23,787 nucleotides of DNA from Spirogloea muscicola (Eukaryota > Streptophyta > Zygnematophyceae > Spirogloeales > Spirogloeaceae). The stretch's first letter is position 1, and each line of letters starts with the position of its first letter. The DNA lies in the NCBI GenBank assembly GCA_009602725.1, contig WELB01000177.1, positions 276,970 to 300,756 on the forward strand, written 5' to 3'. The notes beneath the pieces were generated by a model. It did no database searches. It was not told the origin of the DNA and was given only the letters and a program-made list of their open reading frames with translations. A program made the position numbers and the translations under genes. Below, piece by piece: positions 9,679-19,500 of this stretch.

Positions 9679-12060
9679 CTACCAAGTTGCTAATACTGCT
9701 GAACATTGTCTTTGGGAAGAGCTAGAACTTGAAGGCAAGCACACACCTTTCAAGTCGTCACTTTGCTGGAATCCACAGGACATGTCGGGTGTTTTGCAGT
9801 CTCCATTGATATTCTTCACAGCACTTGGCAAGCAGAGATCTACAGAATCAAAGCTTTGCTGCTCAGTAAGGGCCGGCACTGCAGCAATGCGGAGGTGGTG
9901 TTGGAATACCATTGAGCATCAAGTATGTGTGTTGTCATGGTTGCTTACGCTTGACTTCTTCCAAACAAGGGGTGTCTTGGTCATATCTTTGATGTTGGCT
10001 GAACATTGGGGGTATATCGAGTGGATGCCTTGTCTTCAGAGGAACTGAGAAGGGCTGGAGCGTAGTAGCAGTACTAAAAGGAGCAAAAACTCCTGGTAGT
10101 AGAGTCCTGAAGAATGGCTGCAAAAGAGCCTGTCAAGAACAAATGCAAGTTGTGAGATTGACTAGACAATCTCACACATCCAAGAACAAAGACCGGCCTG
10201 ATACTGTTACAAGCTTTCTGTCACTGGCTGACAAGTGCTGAGCAGAGTCTGCTCTTCCGGCCTAAGCACATAAGGTACAACAGACCTGCAGAGGAGAAAG
10301 CCGACAACGGGGGTCGTACTGCAACAACCCGCACACAAGCTTTGCAAGGTCTTTGTCCATTGCAAGCAACGCATCTCCGAGGGCAGAGTACCTAGAGGCA
10401 GACAGCGCGTGGCAGGCGTACAAAGCTCAGCACGCTGGCTCTGCAATCAGTGGGTTTGTCAGTGTGCATATGGCACTTGCCTGACGACCAAGGCAACCCA
10501 CTTAAGCTCACTAATGTGGGGGGCATATCTGCAGGTATACAAGTCTACCAAGAGTGGTGCACATGATTATGCAGCAAAAAGTCAAAGGCTTGATGAAGGT
10601 TCACCCCTCACCCCGGTCTGCTGAAATTGACATAAGCTGACTCGCGTCGCCAATCTTGACTTAGTAGGCTGGGTTTCTCCCCCCCTGCTAGGCCTGCTTC
10701 TTGGATGAGCTTATTGTAGAACACACCTTTTCTGAAGGGCTCGGCAGGGGGAGGGCCTCCCAATGCAGCATTCATCTGCTGCAGGAGTTGGGCAGTACTG
10801 CTGCATGCAAAGAGCAGTCTCCCGAGAGCAAGCTCGGCAATGATGCACCCCACTGACCACATGTCAATGCTCTGGTCGAATGGAAGACCGAAGCACACTT
10901 CAGGTGCACGATAGGAAAGTGACTGGATGTCAACGTGCCCATAGTACTGTTGTGCACTCTCCACGCCGAAGGAGTTTCCAAAGTCAGCTAATTTGAGGCC
11001 CACGCCTTTATTTCCAACGAGCTTTCCGTCCCCATGCAGGACATCACCGTTGGCATGATGGCCATCCAAGTATGGCCTGAGCATGGTGCCTTCAATTGGT
11101 GGCAGACTGCAGCTGCAGCTTCTGTTGTGGCCGGTGCCTTCTCGCCAGCATTTCTTCAGCAGAATATTCTCAGGCTTGATGTCTCCATGAACAAGTCCTG
11201 CCCTCTGCAGCAGTGCCAGAGCGCCCAGCAACTGGACTGCTACTTTCCGTATGTTGTGGACAGGATTGACAATGAATTCTGCATACAGAGAGGCAGATGG
11301 CAGATAGGACTGGTTGTCAAGGAAAGACTAAGTAGCACACCCTATACAGTGGAGTATTACGAGAACATTGACGACCCTGAGGTGTGCTCACGAGCGAAGT
11401 CCGGTCAAGCCGAACGATTGCAATGTTAACAGCCAGGCCAGCCTTGTGAAAGGCCCGACTGATGCAGGCGCCGTGCAAGCCACTGGTGAGAGATACTCGC
11501 CAGCTGTTCGATAAGAAGCACAACCACGGACCTCTGCTCCGAGTCCTCCGGCAGATGACCTCCAGGAGGCTGTCATGGAGTTGCTCCAGGACCAGGCAAG
11601 CGTGCCCGCCGAAAGAGAAGGTTGCAAGAAGGCGGACGACGTGGGAGGCGTCGAGCGGGTCACAGGCGTTGAGATACCGCAGGAGGCGAGCTTCCTGGAG
11701 CCCGATCTCCCAGTAGTCCGAGTGCAAGGCCTTGATCACCACCGGCGGGCATGCCGGGCGCAGGACATCCAGGGCCTGCACTGCGAGAGGGGGCGGGGCA
11801 GGGCGAGCAGGTCACCATGCTTGGCCGAGGACGGCCTCTGCGCCAGCTCGGGCGATGCGGCCAGGCAGGCTGGTAGTGGCTTGGCGGAGGCCGCATGTGC
11901 GGGTACCCGGGGGGGGGTGGTGCGCAGGCAGGGGAGCACCTTGAAGAGGACGGCGGAGGAGCCGTCGGCGAGGGTGTGGAGGAAGCGGTAGCGGCCGGCG
12001 AGGAGGGGCAGGTGCGGGCCGGCGTGGAGGCGGGTGCCAGGGAGCGGGGGCGGGGGCGCG
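9679..12060 (-). CDS. DYRK-like CMGC protein kinase, N-terminus lost in the gap
   Basis: Predicted protein kinase. Exons on the minus strand: gap-11940, 11775-11532, 11278-10612, 10391-10286, 10129-9949, 9878-9679; phases join throughout (about 505 aa visible). Motifs in order: a poor glycine loop LADGSSAVLFKALD, lysine motif PVVIKA, helix C LQEARLLRYLN, catalytic loop HGDIKPENILL, metal motif LADFGNS, activation-segment end DIQSLSYRAPEV, FGLPFDQSIDMWSVGCIIAE, and the last subdomain LLQYDPRCRLSPLQALLQPF. The IQSxxYRAPEV and LP.D..ID.WS.GCI..EL pattern fits the DYRK/HIPK group, near plant DYRK-like kinases. A roughly 49-residue Cys/Gly-rich insert separates KPENILLKK from VGLKLADFG; it is open and in frame. 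The glycine loop has a single Gly. The start codon is in the gap. The gene is head-to-head with VPS26. Family is sure; subgroup is probable; the last exon is uncertain. Confidence 0.8.
10151..10176. repeat. Perfect 10-bp hairpin in a kinase intron
   Basis: TGTGAGATTG (10151-10160) and CAATCTCACA (10167-10176) pair exactly around ACTAGA. It sits in the intron between kinase exons 4 and 5, about 20-45 nt from the acceptor at 10130, where it could overlap the branch-point region. No known family. Confidence 0.6.
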
Positions 12061-12846
12061 NNNNNNNNNNNNNNNNNNNNNNNNNNNNNNNNNNNNNNNN
12101 NNNNNNNNNNNNNNNNNNNNNNNNNNNNNNNNNNNNNNNNNNNNNNNNNNNNNNNNNNNNNNNNNNNNNNNNNNNNNNNNNNNNNNNNNNNNNNNNNNNN
12201 NNNNNNNNNNNNNNNNNNNNNNNNNNNNNNNNNNNNNNNNNNNNNNNNNNNNNNNNNNNNNNNNNNNNNNNNNNNNNNNNNNNNNNNNNNNNNNNNNNNN
12301 NNNNNNNNNNNNNNNNNNNNNNNNNNNNNNNNNNNNNNNNNNNNNNNNNNNNNNNNNNNNNNNNNNNNNNNNNNNNNNNNNNNNNNNNNNNNNNNNNNNN
12401 NNNNNNNNNNNNNNNNNNNNNNNNNNNNNNNNNNNNNNNNNNNNNNNNNNNNNNNNNNNNNNNNNNNNNNNNNNNNNNNNNNNNNNNNNNNNNNNNNNNN
12501 NNNNNNNNNNNNNNNNNNNNNNNNNNNNNNNNNNNNNNNNNNNNNNNNNNNNNNNNNNNNNNNNNNNNNNNNNNNNNNNNNNNNNNNNNNNNNNNNNNNN
12601 NNNNNNNNNNNNNNNNNNNNNNNNNNNNNNNNNNNNNNNNNNNNNNNNNNNNNNNNNNNNNNNNNNNNNNNNNNNNNNNNNNNNNNNNNNNNNNNNNNNN
12701 NNNNNNNNNNNNNNNNNNNNNNNNNNNNNNNNNNNNNNNNNNNNNNNNNNNNNNNNNNNNNNNNNNNNNNNNNNNNNNNNNNNNNNNNNNNNNNNNNNNN
12801 NNNNNNNNNNNNNNNNNNNNNNNNNNNNNNNNNNNNNNNNNNNNNN
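12061..12846. other. Assembly gap (786 N)
   Basis: This is a run of N. It removes the kinase N-terminus, the VPS26 start codon and the presumed shared promoter of these divergent genes. Sequence on both sides is very GC-rich, a likely reason the region was not assembled. Open frames that cross it are artefacts. Confidence 0.99.
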
Positions 12847-12876
12847 CCGCCCCCGCCCGCGCTGCCCTCTGCGCAG

Positions 12877-15291
12877 AACCTCCTGTCGGCCTTCGGCCCT
12901 CCCTGCACCGTCTCCATCGACTTTGCCGACGCCGAGACTCGCAAGCAGGCGAGCCCCCCACCACCCGGGCTGCTCGCTCTCCGGCCCCCTCTTCACCGCC
13001 CTCGCAGCAAGCATCTCCCCATGCACGCCGCCACCCAACAACAGCCCCCAAATCACCCGCGGACGCGCTCCTGGTGAACATGCCCCTGACCTCCCCCACA
13101 CCCTTCCGCCCCTACGACGCCCTCTTCACTCTTCAATTCGCCGACAGGCTTCTGTGAAGAAGGACCATGGGCAGTCGGAGCTTGTGCCGCTGTTCCACGG
13201 CCAGGACAGCGTGGCCGGAGAGGTCAGCTCACTACCCATGTCGGCCAGGACTATGGAGGTCAGGTTCACATGTCAGCACTTGAACGCCCTGTCTCGGAAA
13301 GAGCCGGCTTGAATCTGGTGGGTCAGCACACATTTGCTGAAGGCTGGGAGAACGCGGGATACGGTTCCTGGGCTTGGCAGGTCCGAATTGAGCCCCTGCC
13401 CGGGAAGAAGGTGGAGCATCTGGGTGTGAAGATTGAGCTTCTTGGCCAGATTGGTGGGCATTCGACAATGCTCATGCACGTCCGAGTTGCTCTACCTTAC
13501 GGTCAACGGCACTGCGGAGCTTGCATCTGCGGAGACGCACAAGCCTCTCCTGATGTGCTGGAGGCTGCCTACTGATGTACTATTGAGCTGCCCAAGCAGA
13601 GCTTTACTTCGATCGTGGCAACTTCTACGATTTCACATCACTAGGTGTGTACTCTGACCGTGCTGCCTACTTTGTCAGGACACCACGACCATACTCTGCT
13701 AGCACAAGCTGGCAGCAAGGATCTGGCAAGCTGCGGGAGCTTCCTGAGGAACTAATGACAGCAGAGTGTTGCAACCACCACCCACGGACGCTTCTGCCGC
13801 ACAGCCTCTGCAAAGTGAAGCTCAGGTTTCTGGGGCACTGATTCACTTGCGCAGTGAGGGAGCTCGATGCACCTGGAGAGATGACCAATCGCAAAATCTA
13901 CCAATTCAATTTCTCCACAGTGGAGATGCAATACGAGTCTTACAATGGAGTGAATGTACGACTCAGGTACAGGCGAATGGCTGAGGTGAAGCATTGTGCG
14001 TTGACGCTACCAATTTGCCCTTGCCCTCCACTTCACCTACCTCCTGGTCTCTCTTTTCCAGGTACATTCTAAGAGTGACAATAAGTCGAAATTATTCAGC
14101 CAACGTTGTGAAGGAGAAGGATTTTCTGGGTACGTGGATAAAGTGCGGACCTTGTAGGTGGCTGCCTCCTTGGTCTGGCTCCATCTTTTGTTGGTAACTG
14201 CACAGACATAATGAGACCACTGGAGGTGCCCAAGGATTCAACAATTGACCAGGGCATGTGCTGCTTCTTGTCGACCATGACCATTTCAAATCGTGTCTTG
14301 TGCAGGTTCGTAATGTCACGCCACTGCCAGAGATCAACAACAGCATAAAGGTTCCTTACGTCTGCACGACTTTGGGCCCTCAGACCTGTAGTTGGGGCTT
14401 GTACCCTTCTTTGGTCCTGGTCATTCCCAAGGCACTTGCACAGAGGCTCGGGTGCACATGAAAAGCAGAGCCTCCCTTGCAACACAGCAGAGTGTGTTTG
14501 TGCATCTCACATGCACCTGGCATGTGGTTCAGATGGAGGTGGGGATCGAGGACTGCCTGCACATTGAATTTGAATACAGTAGGTCCAAGTAAGCTGCCAC
14601 GAGCACTCGTCACATGACGGTTTGTTGTGCACGCGTCCTAATCTTAGTGCCTCTCTAGCATGTACTTGCACTGGCAGCGCTCTATCAAGATAACAGATAG
14701 CCGCTTCGCAAGGACATGTACAAGAGCTTGGTAGCAGGTAGACATTGCAGCTGCTCGAGGGCCTGCAGTTGTTCTCGTCTTCACAGATAATTAAGTTGTT
14801 AGTCAGCTATTTGACGCAGGTATCACTTGAAGGATGTCATTGTGGGCAAGATCTACTTTCTGCTTGTGCGAATAAAGATCAAGCATGCTGAGTTGGAGAT
14901 TAGGAGGCGGGAATCCACTGGATCAGGTCCTAACCAGTACAATGAGAGCGAGACGCTTGCAAAGTACGAGATCATGGATGGAGCGCCTGTCCGAGGTAAG
15001 TCATGCTAGCGCGCAGAGCATGTGGGAGGTGCACTAGAGGCAGCCATGCATTTGGCAAGGCTCCATCAGAAAGATCACAGACGTTGCAGCCGTGCTGAGG
15101 GGCAGCTGTGCTGTCTTCCAGGGGAGTCCATACCAATACGCCTGTTCCTGAGCCCGTATGACCTGACACCTACTTATCGCAACATCAACAACAAATTCAG
15201 CGTCAAGTACTACCTCAACCTAGTACTAGTGGATGAGGAGGATCGGAGGTACTTTAAGCAGCAGGAGGTTACCATGTACAGACAGGAGTAG
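12877..15291 (+). CDS. VPS26: Retromer subunit VPS26 (start codon missing)
   Basis: Arrestin-fold subunit of the retromer core (with VPS35 and VPS29), recycling cargo from endosomes. Exons: 12877-12948, 13148-13222, 13381-13453, 13600-13644, 13855-13966, 14062-14129, 14306-14350, 14533-14588, 14820-14995, 15122-15291; about 297 aa with Met, close to the roughly 300 usual in plants. Diagnostic blocks are GKKVEHLGVKIELLGQI, YFDRGNFYDFTSL, STVEMQYESYNGVNVRLRY, VGIEDCLHIEFEY, VGKIYFLLVRIKIKH, LEIRRRESTGSG and YYLNLVLVDEEDRRYFKQQE. The first visible codons (NLLSAFGP) follow a CAG acceptor at 12876 and match family residues 2-9, so the ATG is probably on a tiny exon in the gap. The first donor reads GCGAGC, not GT. 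The exon 6/7 junction is one base out of phase because of a GGG at 14128-14130. It is divergent from the kinase and followed by VPS33. Confidence 0.93.
12949..13147 (+). other. Probable GC-AG intron in VPS26
   Basis: The protein match requires the exon to end after ..ETRKQ (CAG at 12946-12948) and resume with ASVKKDHGQ at 13148. The intron then starts GCGAGC and ends GACAG. No GT lies near the required junction; the nearest useful one, about 120 nt later, would insert some 40 residues at a conserved position. Confidence 0.65.
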
Positions 15292-15949
15292 CTGAACTGG
15301 GGCGCAATCCCCGCCCAGAGTCGAGGCAGAGAGTGTTCTCGTGAGGCCCCTGGTGCCTTATGAGACTGGTCACAGTTGCACAGTGCTTGCCCCGGTATAA
15401 AGCAGTGGGTATTTGCCACGGGTGTTGCTGGAGGTTATAATGATCAGGCAGTGGGTGCAGATTGAGGTGGGTGTGCAGGCGGCTTTGCTTTGAGCATCTC
15501 AAATAAGCTGGGGAGTGTTTTTCGTCGGGTCAAATTTAATGGATCTGGGTAATGGATCTGGGTCTGAGGGGGTTACACTGGAGGGGCAGGGGGGTGGGGG
15601 CCACATTGGTTGCCTCGGGTAAGTGCAGGTGCACATGAAATGAATAAGAGTGCCAGCGAGTGCGCACAGAGGTGAGCTGGAGGACAGTGAGTTGCCAGTT
15701 CGGAGGTGGACCCATTGCATTTCTGCTGTGACGAGGAGGCCCTTCAACCGTAGGGCATCAACAATTCCGTCACAGACATATGCTGCCCATTGTCCTACCG
15801 GTCCCATCATGCAGCTGCTTGAAGTTGTGCATAACTGGGCGGGTGATGCCTCTGTAACCCCGTGATGGGGCTCCTTGAAGAAGACGCATCAATCTGGTAG
15901 GCCAGTCTGCCACCCCTAGGAGGTGGCAAACTGGCCCCTCATGCAATTT
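15292..15949 (+). other. 3' flank of VPS26, no gene seen
   Basis: No recognisable coding sequence. An imperfect 11-nt direct repeat (AATGGATCTGGG) occurs twice near 15538-15561, followed by a G-rich patch. The stretch is likely 3' UTR and spacer. Confidence 0.4.
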
Positions 15950-16438
15950 AAAACACCCAATAGCTTTTACAAGGACGGCTCTCACTCCTCTGAGGCTGGC
16001 TGCGTTGTGAAGGTGGCCGAGCAGAAGAAGATTCATTTTACAAAGACCACACTGACGGCTCTACCGTTGGCTGTAGATATCCACAGGTATTTACGAGGGT
16101 CATTGGTCCTCGCTACTTGAAATCTGGCCTCCGTGGTGATTCAAGCAGCGAGCAGCTCGCCCTGGAGCTCCGTGCCATGGGGGCTTTCTGTGTGCGTGCT
16201 ACTGAATGAGAATCTCCCTGTTGCTCCAGTCATTCCAGTCGCTCATTGCGCCGTCAGGACTTGTGTAGGCTCGAGTTGGCGTTCCTTATGATTTCATGCG
16301 CACCGCGCGCCTTTCTTCTACGTGCCGGCTCGTGGTTGCTGAGCGGGTCAGCTGGGCAGCAGGTGATGTGCATCTGTCGATGTGCCGGCCTTGGCACTTG
16401 GCCACTCACGCCCACCATCACTCCAGTACACCCTCGAC
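15950..16438 (+). mobile_element. 3' end of a non-LTR-like retroelement (copy B)
   Basis: At 16013-16080 the plus strand encodes KVAEQKKIHFTKTT...LPLAVDIHRY, parallel to copy E. A decayed APRAFLLRAGSWLLSG block follows at about 16290-16340, then the family 1 tail at 16329-16438 (CGTGGTTGCTGAGCGGGTCAGC, GGCAGCAGGTGATGTGCATCTG, GCACTTGGCCACTCA, CCATCACTCCAGTACACCCTC). It is full of stops and frame changes. The tail ends about 115 nt before the VPS33 start, so the element forms the immediate upstream flank of that gene. Confidence 0.6.
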
Positions 16439-16552
16439 TCTACAAGCCGGGCGGCAACGACGTTGCCAGCTTCGCCAGCTTCGCCAGGCCCTGCCGCGGG
16501 GCCTTGGCGGCGGCGGCCGCGGCAGCCCCACCCCCTCCATGGTCCCGCCACC

Positions 16553-19500
16553 ATGGCGCAGATGCCCGCCCTCGACGGCGCGCCCATCAACCTCGCCTCC
16601 CTCCGGTCGAGCCCCCCCCCGCCAGCCTGCTCTTCGGCCCCCCGGCCTGCAACTCCCCCCGCCACTCACCCCGCCCCGCCTCCACCGCTCGCAGGGACCA
16701 TGCTCGCCGGGAGCTGGTGGACGCGCTCGACTCGGTCCGCCTCCTCGCCCCGCTGCCTCTGCCGCCCCCTCTCTCCCAGCCCTTCCCAGCAGCAGCAGCA
16801 GCAGCAGCAAGGCTTTGGGCACAGCTCACCATCCCTCTCACACTCTGACTGCGCCAGCCGCCGGTGGCGCTGCTGACGCATGCTGCAGACGGGGAAGAAG
16901 AAAGCTCTGGTGCTCGACCCGAAGCTCAGCGGGCAGTTGGCTCTCGTTGCCCAGACCTCACTCCTGAAGGTCAGCAAGTCATGACACCCCACCTTCTTAC
17001 TGTCCTGCTCGAGTCCGCTGGCCTGCGTCATCGGCATCCTATGCTCCTCAACACAAGGTACCCGTGCAGGAGCATGGCGTCGAGAACCTGTACCACCTCA
17101 GTCAGACGCAGATTCAAACAGACTGCAAGGTCATTGTTTTCCTCGTGAGGCCTCGCTTGGCTCTCATGAACATGGTTGCAAGACAAATCAAGCTTGACCT
17201 GCAGCAGAGGATTTCCCGAGAGTATGCACTCTTCTTCACCCCTCGCCGTACAATCGTGTGCGAGAAGGTATATTCTCCACCTAGACTTGCTCCTGAGCCT
17301 CCAATGCCGCATTTCGGCTCGGTGCTGCTTGCGGCACACTGGCAATCTGGGGCATGTTAGCAGCAGCCAGAATCTTTGGCCTTCAATGCTCTGCATGCCG
17401 TCTGCAACATGAAGGATGGCAACAGCTGCTGGAGGAGGAAGGAGTTTATGCAGACCTCACAATTGGGGAATACCCTTTGGACCTGATTGCATTTGACGAA
17501 GATGTGCTGTCCCTTGAGTACGAGGGTGGGTACAAGGTGGGCAGCCAGAGCCGTGGTTGCATGCTCGGTCTTCGATGGTCAATTAGGCTCTGGCAATAAG
17601 TACTCAGTCATGCAGATGAGCACATTCTGGCCCACAACTAGAGCTCTTGCCTTGACAACACCTAACCGACACTCTGGTTAAGCTAAGAACCTGGTAAGAT
17701 GCGTCCAAATGCAGGAGTGTCAATTGGACGGAGATCGAAGTTCCCTCTTCTACATTGCCAGGGCTTTGATGAGATTGCAGGTCAGCATGTGCCACTGTCT
17801 TGATGTCCAATTACCTGGTATGGGCAATGTCTTACAAGGGACAGAACAAGCCAGAGTACTCACGTGCACAGCTGACTGACGAAAGCTACCTGTCGGACTT
17901 GCCAAAAGGAGGAAGCCAGTCGAGAGTATCCTGACTTTCTTAGTACAGGCAAAGCGTGCAAACTTGAGGTTCCTTGGTCTGCATGCACATGCCCCCCCTA
18001 GTTGAGGAAGCCGTGTGTGGCTGTGGCAGGGGGTGTTTGGCACCATTCCCCATGTGATGGGGAAGGGACGGGCAGCAGCCCAACTGGCAGATCTGTTGAA
18101 GAGGATGCAAAGGGAGCAGCAAGGGGGCATGCCTGTGAGCCCCACGGTCTCACTAGGCTGCTGACCTCTCTCTGCAAGACCACTGAGGCCTACTTTCTCT
18201 GCTGTCGTATGGCTTGAGCCAGTCCTCTGGAACCGTGATGTTGAAGCTGACTCCACTGCAGATTGCCTTTGCAGTTGATTGCTCCTGAAATCGACCTTCT
18301 GATTCTGCTAGATCGCCAGGTCCCTCCACAAACATGCTGCTGTTGGTGAAGTGGTGCTGTTTTGTTTGTATTTGTTCAGGCTTTGTTAGAGAGAGCTTTG
18401 TTGCTTGTTTCTTGATCACCAAGTCTTGCAGCAACTTTGTAGGAACAGGTTGCATGAAGGACATAGCCCGTCCACCACGCTCTGCAGTGTCCTCACACAG
18501 CAGTGGCCTTCTCATCTTCGCTTTACCTTGTGTTGGTGACGGGGAGTGTCATCAAGAGTCTGCAAGGGTCCTCCAGCTGCGTGGCTCCAGTGCTTCTGAC
18601 ACGCAGAATTTTAGGCATGCAGGTCGACTTGGTGACTCCGATGTGCACGCAGCTCACCTATGAAGGTCTCATTGACGAGGTATGCTTGTGCACATCATTT
18701 CTGTCACCAACGTCTTTGACAAGCTCCTTAGAAGCCATTGCAATCTTTCAACTATTCGTGATAAGCTTGCACCTATGACACCAGACTAGTCTTGCCCAAG
18801 TTCCTTTCATCTCAGAGGTGGTGGCTGGCATTAGCCAAAAGTATGTCATCTTCTTGACATTTCCTTGTATTCCACCATGGTCAGGTTCTGCAGATTAATA
18901 ACTGCTCCATTGAGGTGGATCCGGTCGTCATGGGTGGGCAGGCAGGAGCAAAGCGGGTGAAGATTCCTCTTACATCAAAGTATGTCTATCTGAGTAACAC
19001 AATGGCAGCTCTTGTGTGCAAATCTTTCATTTGCAGCTTCAAGGCAGCATACTGGCAGACTATGTTGGAGTCAAAACTCTTGGGCGGCGCTGCTTGGCCT
19101 TCCTGGTCAAGACCTTGGCATTTGGCATCAAGTGGAGACTAAGTGAGCAGGACAGGGGAGCAGGTCGGGGAAGGTTGGCGCAGCTCCGTATCTGATGTCT
19201 GATGCACTCCTCTGTGGCAGTGATAAGCTCTTCCAGGAACTTCGCAACCTGAACTTCGGACTTGTTGGCCAGGTGCTTGGTGCCCCAACTTCACCCACGT
19301 GCTGGCTGCTTTGAATTTCTCAAAAAGTCCCTATCTAAAGCAAGTCCATCCAGAGCAGTGGTCACAGATGGAAGTCTTCTTTGTGCCACTCTTGTGTGCT
19401 GCATTCCTTCTCTGTGATTGAATTGCTGAAGCAACTGATGCTTAGTGTTGCCCGTGTGGCACCAGATCCTGCGACAAAAAGCTGCAAGTATGAAACAAGA

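Noticed and set aside
11660-13157. Long open frames on both strands across 12061-12846
   Set aside because: They are open only because the gap is N; the flanking parts belong to the kinase (minus) and VPS26 (plus) with introns between.
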